Of a DNA stretch of 64,000 nt, positions 24,601 through 37,535 are shown one piece after another. Each line of letters starts with the position of its first letter. Position 1 is the first letter of the stretch. This DNA comes from Grammothele lineata. Lineage: Eukaryota; Basidiomycota; Agaricomycetes; Polyporales; Polyporaceae. The stretch spans positions 62,001-126,000 of the forward strand of contig NDFF03000181.1 of assembly GCA_002150815.3 (NCBI GenBank). The letters run 5' to 3'. Below the pieces are notes generated by a model. The model had not been told where the DNA came from and did no database searches. It saw only the letters and a program-made list of their open reading frames with translations. Both the position numbers and the translations under genes were made by a program.

Positions 24601-25361
24601 TGCTGCAATTGGCTTGCGCCAGCACTCCTAGAATCGACCAACACCGCGCTCGCTACAACACCTCATGCAGACCAGACGAGTCCGACAGCTCGGGCGATAG
24701 TGACGAGTGTGGTTCACTGGTCCTGGCGGGAGAGTGGCACTGAGGTGAACAGGTGTCCGGTAAGCACGCTCCCCTGCAGCATACCATTGTTTCATCTTCA
24801 CGGCTCCCCTGTTGTCTCTCGCACTTACCCCGCATATGTTCACCTAATACTATCCCGCGTCCCCGCAACATCTCTATGGATATTCTCCCGAGTACCTTGC
24901 TCTTGCTCGGCTCGAACTCGCAACTTCTCTTCAGTCGAGTGGATTGGCTTACGCACATACAACGTACTAGTAATCGTCCTTCTTACGAGGTTCGCCCCAA
25001 CTGACTCACGTATGAATCGACGTTCTTGCCTTGATCATGCGTGTCTTCCTGCGTATCTTGACACGTTCAAGCCCGTATCCGTGCACTCTCCCTTCGCCTC
25101 TACAGCACGTCGAGAATCGCATCCACACAAGACTCGTTGTTGAGCCCGCTCGGCATTCATAGCGTGCTCCCCGCCTCTGTGTCTCGATGTACCGCGTGTG
25201 TCGCAAGTTGCCGCATCTAGACCTCATATTGGTATATTGCTCATAACGACCCACGTATATACGAAACACGCTGCATTCTATACACGTGAACGTAAATCGT
25301 AATCGCGACGAAGATCGCAGGAAGTGCGACAATTCCGCAAGATTTGACTCGAATATGCATG
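21656..25361. other. Intergenic, mostly unassigned; GC-rich patch and a possible DUF6534 scrap
   Basis: Region upstream of the DUF6534 gene and downstream of the PKS. The first about 250 bp resemble the sequence just upstream of the paralogue at 43.2-43.45 kb (shared GGATCGTGGAAA and neighbouring words), so a promoter was duplicated with the gene. 22.86-23.09 is a GC-rich stretch. Minus-strand 24325-24350 reads FYHLHFPKN, like the second DUF6534 exon (YLYHLYFPKD at 54.8 kb), but no further exons follow. The frame at 23949-24158 (-) is open for 69 codons without recognisable family. Confidence 0.4.
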
Positions 25362-28300
25362 CTACGAAATGATCTCCTCCGGCTTTTCCAAACGAGACTG
25401 CATGTACTTGATGGTAACGTCCGCCAGCAGCTGAACCTGCGAGACCGCGAGCAGCGGCCTCAGCGCGAACGACAGCGCTGCGGCAGAGAGCGAGTCGATT
25501 CCATACGTTCTGAGGGGAACATCGATTGAGACCTCCTCTTCCTTCAGGTCCAGCACGCGACAGACCGTCTGCAACAGCAGAGCGCGAGGGTCCACACCGG
25601 CTTGGCTGTCGACGTTGTCCTCGACGTCCTCGGGGACAAGGTGGTTGTAGAGCGGCGAAGGGCCGATGTGGTCGCGGACGGAGCGCCAGTCGAAGTCGGG
25701 AACGTATTGCCACACCCGCTGTCCGGAGGCGAGCTTGAGGATCCCATCTCCGACGCATTCGCATATTTCTGAACATTTCATAAGTCCGTGGCCGCGTGTA
25801 TATGGACGCTCGTGCGGGAACACTAACCTCGCGCGGTCATGCTCCATTTGAGCAGATGGCGGACGTTCTTAGTGTACGAAGAGTCGCTCAGCGTGACGAC
25901 ACTGCTGTCCACGATGACGGGCACGATGATAGAAAACGCATTGGCGTACTTCTTGGTCATCCCCGCTAACGCAGCGTTAGCCCTGTAATACGCGCAGTCA
26001 TCAGCGTACAAGTCATGACAGCGAGGATAGGAATCCATGATCGACGTACGCAGCATAGTTGGTTTGTCCCGGGTTTCCAAACATCCCGGAGACGGATGAG
26101 AACGCGACGACGAAGTCGATGGAAGCGAGGTCGACGGCACTCTCTAGCGCACGGAACGCGCCTAGCTTTGGTGGGAACACGCGTTCGAAGCCTTCCTTCG
26201 ACTGGGTTGCGAACATGCCGTCAGAGAGGAGCCCTGCGAGTAGTACGCATCCGCCCAAGGGACATTTGATGCCGCGAACGAGATCTGCCATGTCGCTCTG
26301 TGAAGCGGCATCCACTCCCTTTGTTTCGAGCGTGAGGTCCTCGCGGGCTTGAAGGTACTTGAGGATGCGCTGAGAGGGTGGGTCTCCGCGGCGCTCAACG
26401 CTGTCCACACCGCTACGGGAAGTGAGAATTAGGTGCCGCGCGCCGTTCTGCAGACTTCATCAGCTCGTACACGTCGACAGACCTTCAAAGTCACAGACCT
26501 CGTACATCCATAGTGCCATGTGCACTCCCAGACTACCAATACCGCCCACAAGAAGATAGGCCTTCTCCGGATCAAACATCTCAGCCGGTTGTCCCGAGAA
26601 CGCGGGAAGTGATGCAAGTAGAGATGAAACAGGAGTGAACGCCGCCAGAGAGTTCCACCGGCGCGCCGTGACCTGTCGGAGAGCATCACCGAGCGTCCAA
26701 GGTTGATTCGCAGCGATGGACGCCAACCCCTCCTCGGGGTCCTGCCAAAGCATAATCCGTCCGTGTGGAGCGAGAATTGAGTGGAGGATAGTAGCCGTGG
26801 CAGCATCACGAGTTCCAGAGATGATGAACGAGGGCTTTTTGTCGTAGCACGACTCGAGTGCGGCGCTGGACGGGGTGGAGAAGGACTGGACATTCATTCC
26901 GAGCGACGTACACACTGCCAGAATTTGCGACTTGACTTCTCCGTCTTCTTCGACGACGAGAATGCTTGCGCCATTCAGCCGCTCGGGGTCGGAGAGTGCC
27001 AAGGGGCCGACGGTCAACGCAACGATAGTCGCAGCAAGGAGCGGAGGGCCAAAGTTTTGCACAAAGGCGGAGACATCGACTTCGGTGACAGAGCCCTTGT
27101 GGACAACGTGGTGGTTCGTGATGGAGCCGGAGGACACTCCTGCCACGGTGCGAGACGTGCTATCGACGGTCCCGACGAACGTCCAGAGGTTCCCATAGCG
27201 CGCGCCGACGGTGCTGATGTGAACGAGGATTTGATCTCTCCCAAGAAGCGAAGGGAGTGACACCTGCGCGACCTTTCCACCGTCGATCTTCCATGGCTTC
27301 GCTGTGTCGAGGGGTATTACAGCGTTCGGCGCGTCGAGTAGCTCGAGACGCGGAACTAGGACGGTGCCGTCAGCATCCACGAACATCTCCACGTCCTCGG
27401 AGTCGTGCCCAGCCAGCGTCTTGATCGCCTTGTCGCGCTGATCTGGGGTCCACGATTTGTCGAACGCAACGACGCAAACCTTCCAGAAAGGATACTCCTT
27501 CCGGAGGGAGCGAGTGAAGCCTTGAGCGGCGTCTCCGTCGAGCCCGTCCTGGCTAACGAAAAAGAGGGAAAGAGGCTGGAGGGCGTCATGTCTCGCGAGC
27601 TGAGTCTGGATGTCCATCTCGTCTCCTCTGACGTAGGGTATCAAGAGCGTGTCAGAGCCAGGGAGAGCATGGCCATTGGCGTCACCGTTCGCGTGGCCGT
27701 TCGCGTAGCCGTTCGCGTGTCCGTTAGCGTGTCCATTGACGAGCGTCGATGACTTGTGCGCGGCCAATGAGACACCCATGGGCCGATACGCAGCGTCGAA
27801 GCGTTTCTCTATGGTGGTCATGCGGAACCCGTGGAGCGCCACTTCGAGACCCTCGATCACACAGATCGGGAGACCAGTGTCGTCCGTGATTGTGTAGTCA
27901 TAGACCAGAGATTCTGCATAGTACTCGTGTCAGTGATAGAAATAAGTACGACGACGACGAGACCGTACCAGGCGTCCAATTGACGAACTTGGCATGCGAG
28001 AAGAGAGTCTCCGGTAAAGGCCTGTCTAGATATCCCGGGCAGAGACGGATTGCGCGGATCTTGGAAGGCAGGTGGTATAGATTCTGATCGTAGTTTCCTG
28101 TCATACTTGGATGGATCCCGATATGGATCGCAGCGTCAACAATCGCTGGGTGTAGCCGATAATCAGAGCAGCTACATTGAGAGGTCAGCAGGCAAGTACG
28201 ATGAGATCATCACGGAACATTACGTACTTGGGGATATCCTTGCCCGGACCCCTGATCTCGACGAGCGCGTCAACGGCTCCTCCCGGGCCCCGTCCTATGT

Positions 28301-31300
28301 AACACTTCTTGATACGACGATACATCGGGCCGTAGTTGGCGAAGGAATCGAGTTCATCGTAGACAGCTATCCTGCACGTTAGCGTGTTGACTCAGACCTA
28401 GAGAGCTACCAGCTCACAGCCGACGTCCAAAGGCGTCATACGCCCGCGCATCCCATCCAGGTCCAGTCGTGCGTATCCTCTATCAGCAATTGGATCAAGC
28501 GATAGATACCCAGTTGCGTGTGCGCGATCGTACTGTAACAGTCGGAGAATGAGTCACGCACTACATGTGCTCCAAAACGCACACTCACCTTGATCGGCCA
28601 CACGGCAGAGTAGTCCGTCGACGTTGCGCTACTCACGGTCCACCGCGTTCCCTCCAGTTTGACTTCGACCGGAAGCGGTCTCTCTCCCGAGAGAGAAAGA
28701 AGGCCGTGGAACTCGACATCAAACACAGCACTCGCTCCAAACTCTAACGCCTGTTCGGGGCGTGAGCGTGCATCCACGGCATCAGATCCCACGAGAACGA
28801 CGCACCATTTCGACAAATCCGGCTGCGGGCATGATAGGCTCGCCCTTGATGACATGATCAGCTAGTCCAGGATGCGTCTTCACGTTGATGGCCAGCTGTG
28901 GGTAGTTCATCGGCCCGTTGCGCCTCTGTCTCTGCCTCGCAATCTCAGGCGTCTCCACAAACCACGGGACCGACTTTAACGCAAACGGATATGCCGGAGC
29001 TTTCGTTCTCTCGACGTGGCCGTATAGGACGTCGAAGTCGACGCAGCTGTATCCTGCCGCGACGAGCTTACCCAGCGCGCCAACGAACTCGCGCACCTCT
29101 ACCCCACGCTCCGGTGTGCGTGGACGACGGAGAGGGCAGACGAGCGTAGGGGAAGGCCCGCGGTTGAGAAGGTAGGCAGAGAGGACAGGGTGCGGGCCGA
29201 TTTCCACGAATGTCGCGTTGCGGTACTTGGCCATCAGGACGGAGAGCGCCTCGTCGAAGCGCACCGGTCCGATCGTGCCGTCCCAATAGTAGTCGGCGTC
29301 GAAGGTGCGCGCGAACGCCTCACCGCTGACAGAGGAGTACGTCTCGACCGAGGGCGGGGTGGCCGGGTGGCGAGCAAAGATATCCGAGACGAGCGAAGTG
29401 TATTTGTCGCGGCATAGTTCCATGAGGGCGGAATGGACCGGCACGCGCGTGCGAAGCTTGCGCGCAAAGATTCCCCGCGTGGACGCCTTCGCGACTGCGG
29501 CGTCGATGTGTGTCTCCGATCCGGAGAGCGTGATCGCGTTCGCGCTGTTGTAGCAACCGATGGACAGAACGCCGTCTCCGAGCTCAGCCTTGACCTCTTT
29601 GATGATCGCGAGCGCGTCGACGGGCGAGCACGATACCGCAGCCATGGTTCCCTTCGCGTCCTCGACCAGCGCCAGCGCGCGACCACGCGCGATCGCAAGC
29701 TCAAGCGCCATCGCCTTCGATCCCGATCCGGAGGCCGCGAGGACAGCAGTCTCTCCAGCGGAGTGGCCTAAGACGACATCTGGCGCGATGCCCACAGCAG
29801 CGAGTGTGTCGATGAGAGCGAGCTGAAGCATGGTAAGGGCGGGAAGAGTGATCGCGATGGGCCATGGGTCTCCGAGGCTATCCTGAGCGTTGTCCTGTGT
29901 GCTCGTGAAGAGGCCGGTCGTTTCAATGAGCGACGCGCCTGTGACAGACTTGTAGACGGCGTCGAGTTCTAAGATGCTGGCACGGAAGGGCGCGCACATC
30001 GCGAACAGCTCCCTTCCCACTGAAAGTTACTGTCATTAGCCAGGAAAGCATGGGAGACGAGCGCGCGACATACTGTGGAGATGTTGAGGGCCTTGTCCAG
30101 AAAACACGAACACGATAGGAGGCCGCGTCCTCGGTGCCAGCGACGGCTTGCTGAAGTTGACTTTTGAGTCTTGTCCTACGAGCGCGTATGATCGCCACGT
30201 CATGGACCGCGCCTGGCGTCCCAGTGTCCGCGCAAGCTTGTGCGCGGCTTTGTCGTCATTGCTACTATCGCCCAAGCGGCTCGCGATCGCCTCTCCGATT
30301 GCGGTAACAGTCCGAGGCGACAGACCACCAGCCACGAGCAATGAGGGCACATCCGTGGTCGCATCCAAATTCCAAAACACCGGAGGCTGGAGGGGAGGAG
30401 GCGCGCCCTCGACGATGGCATGGCCGTTCGCACCACCGATGCCTGAGCTCGTCATCGCGATGAGCGGACGGCCTGACGAATTGTGCGTCTGGAGCGGCTC
30501 TGCTTCGCGTGGTACACGGAGACGGTACTGCTGCCAGCGGATTGCGGGGTTGGGGATGGCGTAGTTGACATTGGGCGGGATGACTCGGCGCTCGAGAGCA
30601 CCGCAGACCTTGCAGAGTGAGGCCAAGAATGCAGTGATCTCTAGATGCCTACAACAGATCACAAGGTCAATATTCAGTGGACGGGTGAGAAACGTGATTC
30701 TCGTACCCTATGTTGCCTTTTACACTTCCGATGATGAGTTCGTCATCGCGCTTGAACTCGGCGCCAACCCAGTTGGCCTCGGTCGGGTCTCCTTGAGCGG
30801 TTCCTGGCGAGGCGATAGTGGCGATGAGTATCAGACTATACTGGACATAGCGTGCGGCACACCTGTCGCATGAAGTTCTACAAAGTCAACCTCCTGAGGC
30901 GTGCGCCCAGCCATACGAAATGCGCGCTGCATCGCTTGACGTTGGGCCATTGCAGACGGCGCATTTGCGGGAACGAGACCGCCGGAGGAGTTCACACCAG
31001 TCCCCAAGATCTGCAAATCGTGATCAGGCTTGGTTATGAAAGGTGAGAACCGTGCTCACAGTGGCATAGATATGGTCGTGGTCTCGTAACGCTGCTTCGA
31101 GTGGTTTGAGGGTCATCACGACAACTCCTTCTCCTCGCCCAAACCTGCGATCCCGGTTAGATTTGATTCAAATCTACAAGAATAAACGACGTACCCGTTG
31201 GCCGAGACGTCGAAAGGCTTGCATTTTCCATCAGGGGACAAGATTCCCCCTTGAGTATAAGACAACCAGTCGGTAAAGCTACGACGACATCGAGAGGTAT

Positions 31301-32125
31301 ATGCGGCGTCAATATCAAATGTCGAGCAAGACGGGCGAAAGGGACAATACCGGTGGTTCAGCTGGGATCCACCGACTATGGCCGCGTCGCAGTCTCCGTT
31401 TCGGAGGGCCTGCACAGCCAGGTGAGTGGCATACATGCTCGAGCTACATGCGGTGTCGACGGGGACCGTGGGGCCGCGGAGATCCAGATGATACGAGACG
31501 CGGTTCGCGATCATGGAAGGAGGGAACGCGAATGAGCCCAAGGCCGTCGCGTCATCCTGTGACACCGATATTAGAGACCTCGGAGCGAAACCGAGACGAA
31601 GTAGATGCGTCTTACATTTCCAGAGATGGAGAAGATGTCGTGGGCGACTCCGGACATGAAGCAGCCGACGTTTTGGCCTCGATAGTCGATGCCAGAGTCT
31701 CGCAGAGAGAGGAACGTCACCTCGATGAGCTTACGAAGAGCCGCAGGCATCACTGTAACGTCTTTTGAGGTGACTCCGAACTCGAGATGGTCGAACTGGT
31801 CGATGTCCTTTAGGAAAACGCCTGTGTTTGCAAGAACCTGGCCAACTGCTCGTCCTTGAATCCTGTAGGCGGAACACGTCACGAGCCACGCGGATGGCGA
31901 GAAGTATAACGACGTACATCTGAGGGTTGAAGCGGGATGTTGGGATAGGCTCGTACGCCTCGCCCTTGGACATAAGGAACTCGAAGAATGCATCATAGTC
32001 GAGGTTTGTAGCTGCCGAGGTACCGCTCGGGAGGGCGGCCGAGATACCCACCTTAAGTCGAGTGCGTCAGGTGTTATTCGGAGGAGGATTCTGAGGATAA
32101 TGACACTCACAATAGCGATAGACAT
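25362..32125 (-). CDS. Iterative reducing-type polyketide synthase, KS-AT-DH-(degenerate ER)-KR-ACP (18 exons, 1932 aa)
   Basis: Exon starts/ends (minus): 32125-32111, 32051-31918, 31862-31616, 31556-31351, 31278-31195, 31144-31060, 31010-30863, 30803-30707, 30648-30074, 30019-28806, 28750-28589, 28532-28418, 28366-28228, 28171-27969, 27913-26499, 26447-26050, 25982-25828, 25768-25362. All phases close. Ketosynthase: C169 (DTACSSS), H304 (ELHATG), H340 (GNIGH). Acyltransferase: S617 in GHSAGE, H726. Dehydratase: H919-xxx-G923-xxxx-P928 and D1086 (HPAIVDAAIH). Enoylreductase-like region about 1300-1560 lacks the GGVG nucleotide-binding motif. Ketoreductase: GGIGSLG 1598-1604, S1731, Y1744, N1748. 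Carrier: S1890 in GIDSLS. No methyltransferase motif lies between DH and ER; instead there is an NGxA repeat linker. No thioesterase. Expected product: an unbranched, unsaturated chain such as a polyene; this is inference from domain content and resemblance to basidiomycete polyene synthases. Confidence 0.93.
27666..27737 (-). repeat. Six NGxA tetrapeptide repeats in the PKS linker
   Basis: Codes for six tandem four-residue units (NGHA, NGHA, NGYA, NGHA, NGDA, NGHA; residues 1201-1224) as a 12-bp minisatellite within exon 15. It sits between the dehydratase and the degenerate enoylreductase, where a methyltransferase is found in many related synthases. Likely a flexible linker. Confidence 0.9.
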
Positions 32126-32200
32126 GGGTCGAAACGCGACTCGTGGAAAAATGAAGGTTCAAGAAGAGCTCTGAAGACCTCGTTACAAGCGACATAGGTG

Positions 32201-32210
32201 CTATTTTATA
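32201..32210 (-). promoter_or_regulatory. TATA box of the PKS gene
   Basis: TATAAAATAG on the minus strand, 76 bp upstream of the proposed ATG at 32125, in a short leader with no other ATG immediately before the start. Position and sequence fit a fungal core promoter with a leader of about 40-50 nt. Confidence 0.55.
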
Positions 32211-35200
32211 GGGTGTAGTAAATGTCAGAGTGTGTGCGATGAGGACCCCTGGAACTCACTTTTGGCTGCTGAGAGGTGAGAGAAGATCTCCTCAATGCCC
32301 TGCAAAATATACGTACATGATAGATGCATCACTGCGCTCACCGCGGATTGACGAGTGCGAGCGTACACACCGTGCACGGCCTCAGGAAGAGTCGTGGTTT
32401 GGCCGCCCTGATGTGAAGCATCCCCGTCTTGTGGTCTAGCTTGCCAAACCCCACCCCTGTATCGTGTCTTGAAGGCCAATTTCGAAGCATATATGCAGCA
32501 GTCGGTTGGTAGTGGAGGATGAGAGGAAGACTGCTAGACGCAGATGATAGGCGTCTAAGACGAAGTTCAGCGCAGCGCGCGATAGCCAGATTCCATCAAG
32601 CGCTCAAACCCCCCCGATGCACGCGGCTCAGATCAGATCGGCGGCTCCCCTCCACTGGGTCGGACTTCACGGCGGTTCGTCGATAGCCAGGCTTACCCGC
32701 CAGTTGACCACATATTTGCGTTTCGGCTTGTCACGCTCCTTGACCACGACGCCCCAGAGTCCCTTGTAAGTACCTTCTGTCATGCCGCGATGCGCCCGCC
32801 GAGATCCCAACAGTTTCAAACACCAGGCGCCATGATTACAAGCACCTAAGTATTATCCAAGGTCTTGTCATCGGATCCCTCAGAAGCTCACATATGCTCT
32901 CGTAGAACGAGACAGCACGGAGCACTTTAGATATGAGGAATGAGCCCACCTCTGTGGGAGCGTATATCCCACAGCAGAGCTCCCTTTTGGCGCGCGGGAT
33001 TCATTGGCATGGACAGGACGCAGTACACCCGTTGCCGTCTATCATGATGGTGGGTTATAGCGCCTTCTACCAAGAAGGTAGAGCTCATGTACATCGACTA
33101 TTTCATCGGATGTCTCAGGCATTTTTGAGATTCGTGGATCTTTTGAGGTACCACGGAATCTTTTGCCTCCGATCACGCCCCGGGCGCCGCGTCCATCATG
33201 CGATTGCCCGGAGCGTCCGCAGCTTCATCTCATGACAAGTCTAATGCCGGCCTATCTGCTATAGCTAACGCTGGATGAAGAAGAATCTACATATAGGGTG
33301 AGCCTCAAAGCGTCTCATCGGCATCGTACCTCTTTTGAGTTGAGACCACGTCAGTCAGGCTTTGTTCAGGCCACCTCCATGGTGATCGAAGGTTAACCTG
33401 ACCATGAGCGTTGATCGGTCATGCTACTGCGAGCAGCAAAATCGTCTTGTGTATCACTCTTCCATCCCCGTTTCATGCCAACGGCGGCGCACCGAGCTTC
33501 GTTTGTGCGATGCTTCTATCCTCGCTATCTTCGCTTTAAGTATTACATTCTAAACATGTGCAGGAACAGGTCTCATGTGAGAGCCAGCGGCCCAAAGCGT
33601 CGGGAAAGGTTCACACTTCCTCAGGCCGTGTCCCTGGGGACCTCAGGTGTGGGCCGTACCACATACATCTAACCTCGCCTTCTAGGTCGCCTACCTACGG
33701 ACGCGCAGGGGCTTCTGGCGCATTACATTGATGACTTCGTTCGGCGCCCTATTCGTCGGTCTCGCCTCCTTGCAGGTGTCCACGAACATGTAGACAACCT
33801 CTTGTCGGGGGCTCTGAGATATACGAACACAAATGGGGGAATACGGAGCCGTCGATATGCTGTGTCGTGTGCGCTATCGTGGAAGGGAGTGACTGGTGCA
33901 GCTCCTTGCTGGGATCACACGTATGATTTCACGATCTGGCTGTACATAAGCGAAAGATCCGAGGCGAGGAATCCGTCTCCACTTGTCAGTCCCAATAATC
34001 GGTCAAGCGCTATCCTCGATAATCTACGCATCGCGGAAAACAAGATAGCGCAAAGAGAGAGAGGAAGGACGCGTACGAATTCGACCCTTGCCCAAACCTA
34101 TGCTCTCGGGTGTTATCCCCGAGCTAGCCCAGGCTACGCCTCAGTACCAACCCGGCCAGCACCGCTTCTTTCCGGGAAATATCATGCGTGCCGGAAGTCG
34201 CGCTCACAAGTGAAGCTAGTGTGGCGGAGGCTGCTGCGGTCGAGAGAGACCCCGCGGGCGGCATCTTGTCGCGCCCGCCACGGTCTCGATGTCAATCGCG
34301 CCGAGCAGTCTGAACAGGAAAGCGCGTGATGGCGGAGTCAGCAAACAGCCAGCCAAGTGAGAGGCAACGGACATTGAAGGAAAGGAAAACAGGCAGACGT
34401 ACCACGACAGTAGCTTATTTCTGACATGCGAGCATCGATTGCTGCGTGACCTGTACGCTGGAGTCTCCGAGTAGTGGTGGCACCCAAAGACGAGAGAGTG
34501 CTATTGACGAAGCCAGCGTCCTCCATGTCAAGGAACCGTTCGGATCGGGGCTCCGGGGACATCTCCTAGTCGTGCAGAATTGCGCTGCTCATGCGCAGGT
34601 GCACATCTGTAAATCTTATGAGGAGCCTACGTTCGTGCTTGTGGTGCTCCGAGTGTTCATAATGACCGGGATGCCCTTTGGAGCGGATCCAGGGTTTCTA
34701 CAAGCCGTCCCCTAACGGTGCGGGGGTCCCCAAAGGGTCGATCGAGCATCAGTACAATTTCTTGAAGCAAGCACTGACGTAAGGAAGTCAATACTTCAAC
34801 GACAGAAGATATTCCGGATGCACGACGCAATCGGGCTACTCATTTGGGCTTCGCGCCGTGTAGTGGCGGGATTGTGCGGCATGCGTCTGCTGCTGCCGTA
34901 AGTATCGAGGGAATCCGCTGGTTGAGAGCTGCGTACCATAGGGTGTATTATTTCCCGACCTTGACACCATTCGCAAATTTATTTAGTGACCGGGCACCGC
35001 GCGGGGTGGCGCGCCCCGAGGGAGAGACGAGGCGGACGAGTGGCAACCGGCGAGCAACGACTCGGAGGCGGGCCCGGCCACCCGCGGACCGGGCGGACTC
35101 GGAAGTCGGAAGCGCCTGCGTCCGCAGTGCCGAGTTCGCCGAAGCTACCACGTGACGGCATTCCGATGGGCTCGCGTAAGTCGCGTTCACGATCAAAGCG

Positions 35201-37535
35201 CCTTTCCTCTTCGCTCCAAGCAGACCGGGCTACCTCTAGCTTGGATCGCAAGCCCTCGCCACTCCGCTTGAGCTCCCCCTCTTCGCGCTAGGCGCGCTTT
35301 ATGTACCAAGGTCCAGTGACGGCTCTCAGCGATGGTCGTACCTAACCTACTTAAGAATATCCACCTTCCTCATCGTAAGTTGGTAATTTTCCGGTTTCCG
35401 TGGCGCACCGGATGACCGCAGACCCGATATGCCATGCATATGTCTAGTATGAGTCTAACAGCATCTGCCAGTGGTTCTAGATCCGCCGATTCACTTTTCT
35501 TTCCATGCATACATACGAGCTATTTCGCCTCCGATCTGATGCACTCAGGTGCCACTAGGATTTTTCACCCACACGCTGCGCCGTTGCGTCCAGAAAGCGT
35601 AATGCGGTTGCGGTCCCTTCATGAACCCCGCTCTGGTATCAGCTTCGAACCTTTTTCGGACGCTCAGAGACTGCCTCTCATGGACTGTGCGTGACCTCGT
35701 CACTACCACACGCGCATGGAACTCACCTTTTCCGATCGGTCTAGGAAGTCGGCGTCGATGCGTGGCACAGCAGTTCTCTCAAATCGCCGACGTCTTACCA
35801 AGTCCATGGCCCTCATCCACTCCCTATGTGCCTCGCCGGTGCCCCACGGTATTGCCATTTTACTTCTCCGTCATCCTCTCATGCTGTAAGTTCCATTGCC
35901 GAATTTACCGAGGTCGAATTAACAAGATACCGTTGACACTGCGAACATTCTGTGAACAGCCTCTATCCTATATTTCTCTACATGTCTACCAGAGTTGTCT
36001 AAGTTCTCGACGAAATCTTATATCTGTCAATGTGCAGCCCCCTTTAAATGACAGGTCATTGGCGGATCCTGATACGACGCTATGTCTGTCGGTCGGACAT
36101 CGGTGGTATTCGGGCCGCCTTTGAGATAGGAGGAAGTTCTTGTGAGTCCCTAAGACATCTGGCTATCTTCGCGTTCCGCCCGCTAATTACACGCACGCCG
36201 CATTGGAAGTCGAAACTTGACATGTCATCAGACATTGCATTCCGTCAACAGTACCCTGCGTTTCTATCAGCGTTTCCGAGACAAAAACCGCCCGCACGCA
36301 ACGCAAGGGATCTATCTTCCTCGACGAATTGATGGTAAGTGTTTTCGCTCTTCTCGTCGAGTTAGTGCTTCCTGACGTTGGTCTCTAACGCTGGAATAGT
36401 CTTGTGTGATGCTTTTCGATGGAGGTATTGCTTAGCATAGGAACAGCTCCCACTGTCCTCATAATGCACCAGCGGCGAGTGTTCCGCCACCAGGCGTGTA
36501 CGCGCCCGTATGACGTCATCGTGTACCCGGGTGCGTTCGATTTCACGGTGCATTATCTGTCTGACTGACCTTTGTCCAGACTCGGGGTGTAGCACCTGTA
36601 CAATGTCTGTTGATATCTGATAAAACTCTCTGGCGCGCTGAATTGCTTCCATGTTTCGGCTAGGCCAGGCATCTCGTAATGCGCGCGATCGTTGAAAAGA
36701 GATGTACATCTCTCGCTCATCTTCGTGACTTCTGCCAGTCTAGGCGCTAGCGGTGAAGTTGATCTACCTGGATGACGTATCTACCTACTTATCTGGACGC
36801 TTTGACAGGTTTTCGTTGTCTTCTTCGTCATCGGGGACCTATTTCAGTGATCAAAGGGACGCAGTTGCGTGTCGCGGCCAGAGCGGCATGGGAATGCGAC
36901 ACATCTCAGATTCAGACCGGAAAATCCCTTCACTAGTACGTCTATGTCTATATCTACCTCACGCGTCACGCTTCATTATGGCTCATACCTTCCGGCTGCT
37001 TGTTCGAGGCGGTATGCATCTTAGTCTGTCGACACGGCGTAGCATGCTGACCGGGAAACCATGGTTGTGCAAGCGCGCGACTATTCACTTTTCATGTACG
37101 CCTTCTGGATGTTCATGAAATACCACCACGTAGGTTTGACGTACGTGCAGAGCCGCAATTAACGTTGCCTTCATCCCCGCATTCCCAGTGTGTTCTTCGG
37201 AAACATGGGGCGCAGAAGATGCCAGTGCTTATGACTGCGCGCCGCGCCGCAATAACTGGCGCTTGACTTTCTGCCATCATATGGGTACTGTTGTGGAAAG
37301 CGTGAGCTGTAGGAGTTCACGCGCTGGTGCGTCTATAATGTCCGATGCCTCGGGAGATAAGATCCACCATGCGTTTACGGCGGGCCCTCGGCACGGGTAC
37401 ATTCCCCTGTTTGAGGACAGCATCCGCTCGTTATGTCGCTCATTGTACACGAGGTAAAGGCTACGTCGAATCCAATTACCGACAAATCGCCGAAAAGCAC
37501 ATTGGTCGCGCAGGGTGTCCACATTCGCGAGGCCG
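32211..37535. other. Long intergenic stretch between PKS and P450, no supported gene
   Basis: More than 5 kb of moderate-GC sequence with only scattered frames of up to about 175 codons on either strand. Searching for partner enzymes of a polyketide pathway (oxidoreductase, methyltransferase, transporter) by motif gave nothing convincing. Minus-strand 36362-36709 is open for 115 codons but lacks a recognisable fold. 34.98-35.29 is GC-rich. It may hold decayed genes too diverged to read by eye. Confidence 0.45.

Noticed and set aside
25006..25776. 256-codon minus-strand frame at the PKS 3' end
   Set aside because: Out of phase with the acyl-carrier domain, which is clearly in the other frame and ends at 25362.
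32990..33030. GIHWHG string (plus strand), as in laccase copper sites
   Set aside because: Only six residues match; no second copper motif (HCH, HPxHLHGH) is found in the surrounding kilobases.
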